Shown here: positions 34,257-43,214 of the stretch, piece after piece
How the letters are laid out: every line of letters begins with the position of its first letter
How positions within the stretch are numbered: the stretch's first letter is position 1
Source: Ruegeria discodermiae
Lineage (GTDB): Bacteria; Pseudomonadota; Alphaproteobacteria; Rhodobacterales; Rhodobacteraceae
Direction: 5' to 3'
Length of the DNA stretch: 64,000 bases
Assembly (NCBI RefSeq): GCF_030758345.1
Contig: NZ_JAVAMO010000007.1
Coordinates: 62,001 to 126,000, forward strand
Made by a program: the position numbers and the translations under genes
The notes under the pieces: model-generated
Databases searched by the model: none
What the model saw: the letters and a program-made list of their open reading frames with translations, nothing else
What the model was told of the DNA's origin: nothing

Positions 34257-35324
34257 TCAATCAGGTGGAAGAAAGGCCGCTATAATCAAATCGGCGGCAG
34301 ATCCGCTCAGCGCCATTGGAATGTCGTGCATTATTGCGAGTCTTGTAAGGGCCTGGAGGTCAACGTCACTGCCGTGGGGCGCTGTTGGGTCAGCCAAGAA
34401 GATCACTGCATCCAGCTCTCCGGTTGCGACAAGTGCCCCAAGTTGTTGGTCGCCACCTTTGGAACCGCGTTGTAACCGCCGTACGTTCAATTCCGGGCAC
34501 GTGTCCATCACAAGGGCGCCGGTCCCGCCAGTGCAAATCAAGTTGTGCCCAGCCAAGGCCTTCCGATGTCTTAGCACCCAGGCGCGCAAATGGGACTTAC
34601 GGTCATTATGTGCAACCAGCGCTAATTTCCTTGGTGCGCTGGAAAGTGCCTGAGCATCGGCGGTAATTGCCAAAAGGGATCTGATTTGGTCAATGAAGCT
34701 CGCGCCTGATTGAAAAGCGCCCGAGAATGCAGCCGTGCCGACCGTAAAGGCTTGCGCGCCGGATTCCGCGACCGTGCGTATGCGATCTTCGCTGTCGATG
34801 CTGCCGGCGACCACTATTGGCTTGCTCACTGCTTGCGCCACCTGCCGCATAAGCGCGGGGACGTCGCCGGAAAAACGGTAGGCCAGCAAATCCAACCCGT
34901 GAACATACTCCAGATCGGCCAGTCTTCGAGCCGACGCCACAATGTCGCCAACTGAGCCCTCTAATACGCTGGGATGCCCGGTTATCCGACCCGGAAATGG
35001 AAAGTAACGAAGCGGGTGATCTCGAGTGATTTCCGTAACCTCAGCAGCCCGTGTGCCGCCTAACAGGCAATCAACATTCAAATCAACCGCCGCGCGCGCC
35101 GAAGCAATTTCGCTTTCTTTATCCAGACTGACTACTTCGAGGTATGACCGACCACCAGCAGTCCGAATGGATTTCGCCAAACTGTGCAGATCCTCGAATG
35201 GCAAACCCACATCTTTGAAACCAATGTGGCGTGCTCCGGCTTCTAGCGCGTCTTCTAGCCGGGCTGAGGCATCTGGAATGGTAAGGTCATTCTCGGTCAG
35301 CATCAGTATGAAGTTGAATGCCAT
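34257..35324 (-). CDS. HisA-like TIM barrel fused to a methylglyoxal-synthase domain
   Basis: A 355-residue two-domain protein. Residues 1-215 read as a TIM barrel resembling the HisA/HisF/TrpF group, with the phosphate-binding end VVAGSIDSEDRIRTVAESGA and FTVGTAAFSGAF. Residues 230-355 match methylglyoxal synthase along their length: LALVAHNDRKSHLRAWV, CTGGTGALV, GSKGGDQQLGALV, IFLADPTAPHGSDVD and LTRLAIMHDIPMAL. The catalytic Asp of GGDQQ and the His of the VAH motif are kept, but the PHDPD His region is shifted to PHGSD. Fusion of these two folds is unusual. The next gene upstream, three bases away, is a PdxY-like kinase, so they form an operon. Confidence 0.8.
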   Translation of the reverse strand: MAFNFILMLTENDLTIPDASARLEDALEAGARHIGFKDVGLPFEDLHSLAKSIRTAGGRSYLEVVSLDKESEIASARAAVDLNVDCLLGGTRAAEVTEITRDHPLRYFPFPGRITGHPSVLEGSVGDIVASARRLADLEYVHGLDLLAYRFSGDVPALMRQVAQAVSKPIVVAGSIDSEDRIRTVAESGAQAFTVGTAAFSGAFQSGASFIDQIRSLLAITADAQALSSAPRKLALVAHNDRKSHLRAWVLRHRKALAGHNLICTGGTGALVMDTCPELNVRRLQRGSKGGDQQLGALVATGELDAVIFLADPTAPHGSDVDLQALTRLAIMHDIPMALSGSAADLIIAAFLPPD

Positions 35325-35327
35325 GAC

Positions 35328-36131
35328 TTACTCCCGTTTTGATGCTGCGACTTCGGGTGCGGATAACCAATTCTCGGTGGCTTCCACGATTTCCAGATGA
35401 GGCCGTCCTTGCGAAGATCGTACCAGAGCCAAGACATGACCCAACGCCTGACCAACTGTCAAATCCGCGGCAATCATTGCGGCGAATACGTCACCTGTAC
35501 CATGTGGAACATCCGGAAAATGGCGTGTTTGATAATGTGATACATTTGGCCCATCCAGGGACAAGATGCCAGTTTCATTCGGCCCCCATGGCGTTGATGT
35601 AACGTAGATCTTGTCGATGCCCAGGGTTTTTGCGGCCTTTACTGCATCATCAATACTCTGGCATTTCCGTCCTGAAAGCCATTCGAGTTCAAAAAGGTTG
35701 GGTGTGGTTACATCGGCCAGCGGTAGTAGCTTGTCGCGCACGGCTGTGCCAACTTCCGCAGAAACGTAAAGGCCATTGGGGTGGTCGCCCAGAATGGGAT
35801 CGATGACAACTCGTAAGTGGCTTGCTTCCGCTTTGGCGCGATTGACGAGGTCGACGGCCGCATCAACATGCCGGGAACTCGGCATGTAGCCAACGAGAAC
35901 TGCCGAATGATCAGCCAACCAACCGTTGGCGCAAAGCGCTTCCGTCATTCTGAGTATCTGTTCAGCTTCGATTGGCACTTGTGCAACATTGGGCCAACCG
36001 GGGTGGTTCGAAAGAACCACGGTTGGAACAGCCGTGACATTGATGCCCAGTTTTTGGCACACGGGCTGGCCTGCCGACAGGCCAACGTGACCAATTGTGA
36101 CGTAACTCGAAAGGATCAAGATGCGCGACAA
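35328..36131 (-). CDS. Pyridoxal-kinase-like (PdxY/PfkB) protein
   Basis: A 267-residue ribokinase-superfamily kinase of the pyridoxal kinase branch: opening ILILSSYVTIGHVGLSAG, PTVVLSNHPGW, DPILGDHPNGLYV and the anion-hole motif VPHGTGDVFAAMI. It begins the two-gene unit with the HisA-MGS fusion. Pyridoxal kinases phosphorylate vitamin B6 vitamers; relatives act on hydroxymethylpyrimidine, so the substrate may differ here. The promoter must lie between 36132 and the truncated hydrolase. Confidence 0.85.
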   Translation of the reverse strand: MSRILILSSYVTIGHVGLSAGQPVCQKLGINVTAVPTVVLSNHPGWPNVAQVPIEAEQILRMTEALCANGWLADHSAVLVGYMPSSRHVDAAVDLVNRAKAEASHLRVVIDPILGDHPNGLYVSAEVGTAVRDKLLPLADVTTPNLFELEWLSGRKCQSIDDAVKAAKTLGIDKIYVTSTPWGPNETGILSLDGPNVSHYQTRHFPDVPHGTGDVFAAMIAADLTVGQALGHVLALVRSSQGRPHLEIVEATENWLSAPEVAASKRE

Positions 36132-36232
36132 CGTAATCTCTCCATAAGGTCCCGCTGCGATTTTCGCCGTGCCAGCCTTGCGGTTTTGACACGAAGAAAC
36201 GGCATCGAGCAGCGCTTCCAGAACTAAATGAC

Positions 36233-36496
36233 TTAACTCAACAGGAGCTCCGAAATCTCGTTCTCTGTCATCAGGTCTGCATTCTTCTGTTCCATGTCGA
36301 ACAAATTAGCATTGTGAGGTGCCAACGCTCGGTCACCGACGCAATCAGAAGCGACGATTGTCTTAAAGTTGTAGCTCATTGAATCGACGAGGGTCGCCCT
36401 TACGCAACCCGACGTCGTGCATCCTGCAACGATAACTGTGTCAACGCTTCGCGCGATCAGCCAAGCCAACGATGCTCGTTTTTGACTCTCTCCCAA
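36233..36496 (-). pseudogene. C-terminal fragment of an isochorismatase-type cysteine hydrolase
   Basis: Only the last 87 residues of a cysteine hydrolase remain. They include the catalytic-cysteine region VDTVIVAGCTTSGCVRA and the family ending VGDRALAPHNANLFDMEQK. A normal member has about 200 residues with catalytic Asp and Lys in the lost part. The frame is closed by TGA directly before the TTG at 36496, and no related sequence lies upstream, so this is a truncated remnant (N-carbamoylsarcosine amidase / nicotinamidase-like). It suggests that the kinase-fusion operon once belonged with a hydrolase. Confidence 0.75.
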
Positions 36497-36681
36497 TCAA
36501 TTCGAGGTTCCGAGGTGTTTGCAGGTCAATAGATCTTCGCAAACTTTGCTTGGCAGATCATAGTCCTTCACAAGTTTTAGGTGTCATATTGGCGACGACT
36601 CCAATGAAGCGATTGTAGCAATTGCTCCACACCGAACAAATGACTTGACTTCATTTATTGATTTAGTTGAACAGCGACCGC

Positions 36682-37641
36682 TTACTCTGGATCGCCTTGC
36701 TCGAACACCGGTGTCACCAATGGCGCAGGCTTGTGGACTGCCACGCCGATCATCACCAGCACAACGCCAAGGACGTCGATAGCGCTCGGTATCTGCCGGA
36801 GAACCAATACACCGATTACTGTCGCCGTTGCTGGCAGTAGAGCCAGCAGGAGTGCAAAACTCGCGCGAGGCAATCGTGCCATGGCGAGTTGATCGCAGAC
36901 ATACGGAACGACGGACGAACATATGCCGACACCGATGCCAGCCAACACCAAAAGAGGCGCATCAAAGGCTTCGAGAGCCCGCAAAAACCCAATGGGCATG
37001 ACGAAAATGAACGCCGCTGTCATCGCTGCCCCCAGCCGTTCCACCCCGCCTGACGCGCCACTCTCAGAAATTTTGTGGCCAAGAATGATGTAAAGAACAA
37101 ACAGCACACCGTTGAGCACGGCCCAAAAGAGGCCAAGAAGATCAGAGCTCAGTGCACAGCCCTCCGCCGAAAGAAGCGACGGTACGTCTATTAACAAGGC
37201 CACCCCGAAAACAGCGAGCACGAATGCAAGATAGTTGTGTCTGGTACGCAATCCCCACAGTGCTATCCCGATGGTTCCGACGAACTCGATAGCAGCTACC
37301 AACGATATTGGCAGCCGGTCGAGGGCTAGATAGAAGGCGGTATTCATAGCCGCAAGACATGCTCCAAGGGCGATAAGAAGCAGGCGCTCTCGGTGCGTTG
37401 AGTTTTTGAATGTCCGCCAAGGTTTCGTAAGAGGCGCAAAGATCAGTGCTGCCGAGGCAATGCGAAACCAGGCGACTCCAAGGACCCCTACGACCGGAAA
37501 GAGCAAAACCGCGAATGCAGGTCCGAGATAGTGGAAAACGGCGGACACGCTGAACCATGCGTGAGGAGGAAAGACGTTGGACAATCGTGACATGGCGCCA
37601 GATGCCTCGGCGTGGGTGGGTTTAACGGGGGATTGATCCAT
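36682..37641 (-). CDS. EamA-family (DMT) exporter
   Basis: About 319 residues with ten hydrophobic segments of the drug/metabolite transporter EamA type, close to RhtA/YdcZ-like threonine and homoserine exporters (second half GLFWAVLNGVLFVLYIILGH). The Lrp-type regulator gene is divergent with 50 bases between, the usual arrangement for amino-acid exporters. An alternative start at 37659 adds six residues. The probable cargo is an amino acid or related metabolite; not proven. Confidence 0.85.
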   Translation of the reverse strand: MDQSPVKPTHAEASGAMSRLSNVFPPHAWFSVSAVFHYLGPAFAVLLFPVVGVLGVAWFRIASAALIFAPLTKPWRTFKNSTHRERLLLIALGACLAAMNTAFYLALDRLPISLVAAIEFVGTIGIALWGLRTRHNYLAFVLAVFGVALLIDVPSLLSAEGCALSSDLLGLFWAVLNGVLFVLYIILGHKISESGASGGVERLGAAMTAAFIFVMPIGFLRALEAFDAPLLVLAGIGVGICSSVVPYVCDQLAMARLPRASFALLLALLPATATVIGVLVLRQIPSAIDVLGVVLVMIGVAVHKPAPLVTPVFEQGDPE

Positions 37642-37691
37642 GATGCGCACATGATGCAAGGTATAATGAGCTCTTGATATGGAGATCGGGT

Positions 37692-38195
37692 ATGTCCAGA
37701 ACTGGTATTGGTGGCGGAAAGAAGGATATTTCTATAGAAAGCCTTCGATCCGAAGTGGCGGGTCTCGATAGCATTGATGCTGCGATTCTTCGCGAGCTTT
37801 GCGCAGATGCCCGCATTGCTCGTGCCGAACTCTCACGCCGCGTCGGACTTTCCGCCCCGAGCGTCGCGGATCGTGTGCGGCGACTGGAAGACGTCGGTAT
37901 CATCACCGGATACGGTGCGCGGATCGACCCCGCCCGGCTTGGCTATCGCCTGACGATCCTGATCCGGGCAAGGCCGCTGCCGGGCGAAATGAACAACATG
38001 ATCGAAGCGATCCGTGAGACGCCCCAGATTGTTGCCTGTGACCGGGTGTCCGGCGAGGACTGTTTTGTTGCGCGAGCACACGTCCGGGACGTTGCGGAGA
38101 TGGAGGCTGTCATCGACCGCATAGTGCCCTTTGGAGCAACCAATTCGTCCATCGTGCAATCGTCACCGGTCGCAGAGCGTTTGGTGGAGTTTTGA
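37692..38195 (+). CDS. Lrp/AsnC-family regulator
   Basis: A 167-residue regulator with an N-terminal helix-turn-helix (RIARAELSRRVGLSAPSVADRV) and a C-terminal RAM ligand-binding domain. The ATG at 37692 follows GGAG; the frame extends upstream to a TTG at 37674 that lacks support. It is divergent from the EamA exporter and likely controls it in response to an amino acid. Confidence 0.87.
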   Translation: MSRTGIGGGKKDISIESLRSEVAGLDSIDAAILRELCADARIARAELSRRVGLSAPSVADRVRRLEDVGIITGYGARIDPARLGYRLTILIRARPLPGEMNNMIEAIRETPQIVACDRVSGEDCFVARAHVRDVAEMEAVIDRIVPFGATNSSIVQSSPVAERLVEF

Positions 38196-38335
38196 TCTTC
38201 GAATGAGCTTATTGAGGCAGAACTCCTAATCAGTCAGTCTATTGGGAGTCTGCGCTTCAAGGTCCGGTTAGGGCTGCGATCAGTCACTTAGTTGGAGTGC
38301 TGAGATCGACGGTTCTGAGCCGTGGGTGAAGTTAA

Positions 38336-39946
38336 CTATCCCTCTGCGGTTTCAATTTTCCACGCTTCAAGCAGCCTGGGAAGAGCTATCTCCCAGTCTA
38401 AGACATCCGTCTTTTTTGCCCAGTTGTTGTATTGACCGATCAAGTCCACTTCCAATTTGGAGTTACGGCCTCTCAAATCAGTCAATTCGGTGCGATCCGC
38501 CTCGATGTCATAGAGCTCCCAGTCCTGCCCATGCTGTTTGACCAGTTTGAACTGACCAAGCCGGACCGCCGCATTGCCCTCATGCTCGAAAAAGATAGGT
38601 TCTTCGCGCGACCAATCCTTGCCGCGAAACAGATCCATCAATGACTGCCCTTGCATCGGCTGAATTTCATGCCCGCCAACCTCGCCTTGGTACTGGCTTC
38701 CGGTTGCCTCCAAGATAGTCGGCAGAATATCAACGACGTGGCAAGCCGCATGCGCATTTGCACCCGGCGCGAAGCCATTGGGCCAATGCGCTATGAGTGG
38801 TGTCGAGATGCCGCCCTCATGGACGTAATGCTTGAACAACCGAAACGGTGCATTCGAGACATTTGCCCATGGTTTATCGTAGCTCTGATAAGTCTGGGCA
38901 TCACCCGGCATAACATCGGGGCGATTTCCCATTTCGATCTGACGGCCGTCATTTGTCGTATCCGGGAAGAACTTTGCCCATCCGTCTTCGGCCATGAATT
39001 CAGCGCAGCCGCCATTGTCGGACAGGAACATGATCAAGGTGTTTTCAAACTGCCCCAAACGCTTTAGCGCAGCGATGAGTCGGCCGATAGACTGATCCAT
39101 CCGGTCTACCATCGCAGCATAGGTGGCCATTTTTCGTGCCTCCCAGTCCGTGTTGTGTTCGGCTTCCCAGGGATGAACGCCCGCGTCACGCGGAGAAATT
39201 TCCCAGTTTCTTTGAAACAGGTTCATGCTGTTCATGGTTTCATGTCGTGCGGTGCGGGTTGCGTCCCAGCCTTTTGAATACACCGCGTCATAACGCGCGA
39301 TGTCCTCGGGATGGGCATGCAGGGGCCAATGCGGTGCGGTATGCGCGAGATAAAGGAAAAAGGGCTGGTCGTCGGGTGTTTCCTCGATCATAGCAATTGC
39401 TTTGTCCGTGATCGCATCTGTGAAATAGAAGTCATCCGGGAATGTCATGACACGGCTGTCGTCTTCGAGCATGTAATGCGGCGAGAAGAAGTGGGTGACG
39501 CCATCAACGATTCCGTAAAAGCGATCAAATCCGCGCTGTCGCGGCGTCGGATGTTCAACATCTCCAACCCGCCAGCTATCAACTTCGCGCGCCATGAAAT
39601 CTCCGGCGACATGCCATTTGCCTGACATCAGAGTCCGATAACCACCTGCCTGTAAGTGTTCCGCTATTGTGGCGCTGTCATTGCGTAAGAACCCCTGGTA
39701 TGCGGGCGTTCCCAAATTGGCTCCCATATGACCCACGCCCGCGTTGTGCGGGTACAAGCCGGTCAAAAGAGAGGCCCGCGTGGGACAACACCGGGCGCAG
39801 TTATACATCGCCGAAAGCAGGACGCCATCTCTTGCAAGGCCATCGATGTTCGGGGTCCGGATTTCCGATCCGGTTGCACCCAAATCTGCAAAACCCAGAT
39901 CATCAGCCAAGATCAGTATCACATTCGGTCGTTTTCCCGTCGGCAT
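38336..39946 (-). CDS. Arylsulfatase
   Basis: A 536-residue type I sulfatase. The formylglycine motif CxPxR is CCPTRASLLTG starting at residue 53, so C53 would be converted to formylglycine. The metal residues ADD (14-16) and the later SDNGG region and GKWHVAGDF are conserved. No signal peptide is seen, so it is probably cytoplasmic and depends on a formylglycine-generating enzyme from elsewhere in the genome. It stands alone on the minus strand. It would release sulfate from aryl or other sulfate esters. Confidence 0.9.
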   Translation of the reverse strand: MPTGKRPNVILILADDLGFADLGATGSEIRTPNIDGLARDGVLLSAMYNCARCCPTRASLLTGLYPHNAGVGHMGANLGTPAYQGFLRNDSATIAEHLQAGGYRTLMSGKWHVAGDFMAREVDSWRVGDVEHPTPRQRGFDRFYGIVDGVTHFFSPHYMLEDDSRVMTFPDDFYFTDAITDKAIAMIEETPDDQPFFLYLAHTAPHWPLHAHPEDIARYDAVYSKGWDATRTARHETMNSMNLFQRNWEISPRDAGVHPWEAEHNTDWEARKMATYAAMVDRMDQSIGRLIAALKRLGQFENTLIMFLSDNGGCAEFMAEDGWAKFFPDTTNDGRQIEMGNRPDVMPGDAQTYQSYDKPWANVSNAPFRLFKHYVHEGGISTPLIAHWPNGFAPGANAHAACHVVDILPTILEATGSQYQGEVGGHEIQPMQGQSLMDLFRGKDWSREEPIFFEHEGNAAVRLGQFKLVKQHGQDWELYDIEADRTELTDLRGRNSKLEVDLIGQYNNWAKKTDVLDWEIALPRLLEAWKIETAEG

Positions 39947-40437
39947 GCGAAGGCTCCATTGCTACACCTATGAGCGTACCTCACTATCGACGAAGATTTT
40001 GTCCCAAAATGACCCAGTCATTGCGGGTCAAGGGAGGCTCCTAACGACCGCCATCGGCTCAAGGGTTTCAAGAGCGAGCATTGGCGCATCCACAGCAAAC
40101 TCGGCCATTGTACAACGGATCAGGCATTGCAAGATGATGGTCGGCGGCGGCTTAGGGCTGCGAACAACCTCTGGTGCACGGTGCAGAGAACGTTGTCCGC
40201 AAGCCCGCACGATACCTCGGCTCCGGCGTTGAACTGATGCAGGTCCTCGCCCGCGCAGTTAGCCATGACAGCATGCCCGGATTCATCCAACGCGACATCT
40301 CAAACTGGAAACGCGAGATTTCTGATCGGAGTGGCGCCCACTTTGCAGGGGTTCGCTGACGCATAGTCACTGTGCGCCTTGCGCTACTGGTGAGGGCTGA
40401 TCCGGGCTCCCACCTATGCCCCGAAAGGAGACAACCG
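39947..40437. other. Intergenic stretch, possible fragment of a larger gene
   Basis: About 490 bases between the sulfatase promoter side and the hemerythrin gene. The plus-strand frame from about 40174 to 40359 reads as a protein-like tail (including GSGVELMQVLARA and ISNWKREISD) without a plausible start of its own, which suggests the remains of a longer decayed gene. I could not name it with confidence. Confidence 0.35.
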
Positions 40438-41004
40438 ATGCTCGATACAAACACGATCCGCCAAGACGACATGCCGAAAGAGATGCGGTTTCTCTTGGAA
40501 AAGTACCCCCGCGACAGCTGGGATGCCCATCCGGGCTTCAAAGAAAAAACCAGGCATTGGCTCGGCGCCCATCAGATGTTTCGTCGTGTGGCGGAACGTA
40601 TTCGACTGGATACGGAAGGGGTGTTGAACAACGAAATGGGGTTGGACGACTATGCAGGTCGGCTGTCTTACTATGGCGGCAATCTGGTTGGGAACCTACA
40701 TGGTCATCACGGATGGGAAGATCACAGTTATTTCCCTGAACTATCAGCTGCGGACCCGCGCTTTGATGTCGGGCTTGAACTTCTGGAACAGGACCACTGT
40801 GCTCTGGATAAGGTGCTGGCCGACTTCACCCGGACAGCCAATCGTGTGATCAAACTATCTGCCTTGGATGAGGCCCAGGCCTTTGATGAAACCGGACAGG
40901 TCCATGCGACAAGCAGAATGATTGAAGCGTTCCTGAAACGGCATCTCAGCGATGAGGAAGAATTGGTCGTGCCAATCATCTTGCATCACCGGCTCAGAGG
41001 ATGA
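40438..41004 (+). CDS. Hemerythrin-domain protein
   Basis: A 188-residue helical-bundle protein of the hemerythrin HHE type. Likely metal ligands lie in HWLGAHQMF, LHGHHGWEDHSYFP, LEQDHCALD and LKRHLSDEEELVVP. Such proteins bind a diiron centre and act in oxygen, nitric oxide or iron handling. The start is set by AAAGGAG ahead of ATG 40438. The glutathionyl-hydroquinone reductase gene follows within 80 bases on the same strand. Confidence 0.85.
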   Translation: MLDTNTIRQDDMPKEMRFLLEKYPRDSWDAHPGFKEKTRHWLGAHQMFRRVAERIRLDTEGVLNNEMGLDDYAGRLSYYGGNLVGNLHGHHGWEDHSYFPELSAADPRFDVGLELLEQDHCALDKVLADFTRTANRVIKLSALDEAQAFDETGQVHATSRMIEAFLKRHLSDEEELVVPIILHHRLRG

Positions 41005-41080
41005 TGCTGACGTCATGACCGACACATCCACTGAAGAAGACTAAGCTGCCATCAAAGAGCGCCGCGCACGGGGTGAATTC

Positions 41081-42037
41081 GTGCGCGGCGTCAGCGGCTT
41101 TCGCCATGCCATCGGTGAGGAGGAGTTTCCGGCAGAACCCGGCCGCTATCACCTGTTCGTGGCGCTGAATTGCCCTTGGTGTCACAGAGTCACGTTGGCG
41201 CGCAGTGTGTTGGGCCTGCAAAACAGCGTCACGATGGATGTGGCTTTTCTAAACCGCACCGGCGATGACGATCCGGAGGGGCCGAACCTATGGGAATTTG
41301 CCCCCGACCGGGTTGCGTCACTCACTGGTGCGACCTTGCCGGAGTGCACCGTCGAGACTGGCACTGGCAGAGGACTGCGCCTTGCCAAAGAGATCTACCG
41401 TGCCGATGACTCTGAAGAGCAATCCCTTCCGATCCTTTATGACAAGATCGCAGGTCGCATCGTGAACAACGAAAGCGCCGATATTATCCGAATGTTGGAT
41501 GTCGCAGCAGATGCCCTTGGCAGCACCATCCCTACAGCAGAGCGCGTTAGGCTTTACCCAGACGACGACATGCTGCGACAGCACTTGTACGATCTGAATG
41601 ACCTGATCTACCGGACGATCAACAACGGCGCGTACAAAGCCGGGTTCTCGTCGGATCAAAGGATTTATGAAGCAGCGTTTGACGCCTACTTCGAGACACT
41701 CGAACAGCTAGAGAAGCTCCTCTCAGATGGCAGACCCTTCTTGTTGGGCGTTCACTTTTCAGAGGCGGATCTGCGCCTGTTCCCAACGCTCTATCGTCAC
41801 GATCCAGTCTACAACATGCGGATGAAGCTCAATGGTGCAAGGATCCTGGATTACCCAAACTTGTGGCGGTGGCTTTGCCGTGTATACGCGTTGCCAGGCG
41901 TTGCGAATGCCGGGTCCCTTGTCCATTGCCGCCAGGGATACTTTGGGCGCAGTTGGAATGGCGTTGTTCCAAGTGGGCCCTTCAAGCCAATGCCCTATCC
42001 TGAGGCCTATCTTCACCCTGATCTCGCAGCGCTGTAG
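41081..42037 (+). CDS. Glutathionyl-hydroquinone reductase (Xi-class GST) with an upstream in-frame stop
   Basis: A 318-residue protein of the Xi-class glutathione transferase (YqjG/ECM4) family. The catalytic Cys lies in ALNCPWCHR, and the GST C-terminal helices and FSEADLRLFPTLYRHDPVY follow. These enzymes reduce glutathionyl-hydroquinones. The likely ancestral start is ATG 41015 (MTDTSTEED...), but a TAA stands in frame at 41042-41044. The GTG at 41081 in GEFVRGVSGFRHAIG can restart and keeps almost the whole fold, so the gene may still work or may be a recent pseudogene. It lies just after the hemerythrin gene. Confidence 0.8.
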   Translation: MRGVSGFRHAIGEEEFPAEPGRYHLFVALNCPWCHRVTLARSVLGLQNSVTMDVAFLNRTGDDDPEGPNLWEFAPDRVASLTGATLPECTVETGTGRGLRLAKEIYRADDSEEQSLPILYDKIAGRIVNNESADIIRMLDVAADALGSTIPTAERVRLYPDDDMLRQHLYDLNDLIYRTINNGAYKAGFSSDQRIYEAAFDAYFETLEQLEKLLSDGRPFLLGVHFSEADLRLFPTLYRHDPVYNMRMKLNGARILDYPNLWRWLCRVYALPGVANAGSLVHCRQGYFGRSWNGVVPSGPFKPMPYPEAYLHPDLAAL

Positions 42038-42102
42038 CCGTCGTCGAGGTCGCATTCGGCAATCACGATTTCGAATCCTGACCTGTTCTAGATGGAACAA
42101 TT

Positions 42103-42120
42103 AGGCACTTTTTTGCGCCT
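42103..42120. terminator. Weak hairpin between convergent genes
   Basis: AGGCAC (42103-42108) pairs with GCGCCT (42115-42120) with one G-T pair around a TTTTTT loop. It lies between the convergent GST and virB11 genes. The stem is short and the T-run is in the loop, so function as a terminator is doubtful. Confidence 0.25.
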
Positions 42121-42140
42121 CAGCCGAACGCCGTTCCTAT

Positions 42141-43193
42141 TCAAACCACCAAAACCTCTGCGATGCCGCGCCTGCCTTCCACGCGCCCAAGCTGAACGAT
42201 GATGTCGATGGACTTTCGAATGTAGGTCTGAACCTCACCAAAGGTGAGCGGCGTTCCGGCTTGCAGTACCATCAATGCGAGACGATCCACGGCGCGTCCT
42301 GCCGTTTCGGCGTGGATCGTTGTAACCGACCCTCCGTGGCCGGTATTGATGGCTTCGAGATAGGTCAGGGCCTCGGGACCGCGCAGCTCGCCAACGACAA
42401 TGCGATCCGGCCGCATGCGTAAACCTGCCTGCAAGAGCGCGTTAGCTGAGCGGGTTGTATTGGGTGTTCTCTCAGCAAGGAGGCAGACACTGTTTGGCTG
42501 GTTGGGAAACAGCTCGAATGCATCTTCTATTGTGATGAGGCGTTCATTGTCGTGGACAGATTTGAGCAGATGGCGCGCGAAGGTTGTTTTCCCGGTTGAG
42601 GTGCCGCCACTGATCAAAAGATTTAGCCGGTTCTGGACCAATATCTCTAGGGCCCCGGACAAGTTGGTCTTTGCCAGGTCCTGGATTTCGGCGAGCTTTG
42701 ACTGGCGTTTGTCATCCAATGAGACAGGTTCACCAAAGAGGTACTCAGGTTCATAGGTGGTTTGCTCCCCCATGCCAAACAGCCTGATTGAGATCGCCGC
42801 GCCGCGCTCGACAGCTGGCGGCACGACCACCTGGATGCGCAAGGGCCGATCGCGGTATTCGATCTTTCCGGACACCAGGGGAGATTTCTCGGACATCTTG
42901 GCGCGCGCATCTCCAACGAGTGTTGCGGCCAGGTTGGCGGCGGCAGGCCCTGCGATATTCTGTCCAGTCTGTTCCATGGTGCTTGCACCCTGGCGTTCGA
43001 TCCAGACCTGGCCATCGGGATTGATCGCGAGTTCCACGATATCGGCGCACTCGATCAGGTCGCGAAAGGGTTCGAGATATTGCTCGAGATAGGAGGCGGG
43101 CAGGGTGGCCACGGGAGACTTGGGCTCAAGTGGGTCAAGCCTCGGAATGTCTTGCTTGAGCTCAGGGGAGTCTGTGTCGAACGCCTTGTTCAT
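42141..43193 (-). CDS. virB11: T4SS ATPase VirB11
   Basis: A 350-residue traffic ATPase. It has an N-terminal domain, then Walker A SGGTSTGKTT at residues 195-204, the Asp box region, Walker B-like DRIVVGELRGPEALTYL and the His box GHGGSVTTIHA. It powers substrate transfer and pilus assembly at the inner membrane of the conjugation machine. It is the last gene of the minus-strand virB operon, 21 bases after virB10. The coupling protein it works with is encoded 22 kb away. Confidence 0.93.
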   Translation of the reverse strand: MNKAFDTDSPELKQDIPRLDPLEPKSPVATLPASYLEQYLEPFRDLIECADIVELAINPDGQVWIERQGASTMEQTGQNIAGPAAANLAATLVGDARAKMSEKSPLVSGKIEYRDRPLRIQVVVPPAVERGAAISIRLFGMGEQTTYEPEYLFGEPVSLDDKRQSKLAEIQDLAKTNLSGALEILVQNRLNLLISGGTSTGKTTFARHLLKSVHDNERLITIEDAFELFPNQPNSVCLLAERTPNTTRSANALLQAGLRMRPDRIVVGELRGPEALTYLEAINTGHGGSVTTIHAETAGRAVDRLALMVLQAGTPLTFGEVQTYIRKSIDIIVQLGRVEGRRGIAEVLVV

Positions 43194-43214
43194 CGAAGCA
43201 GTCCCATTCCGGGG

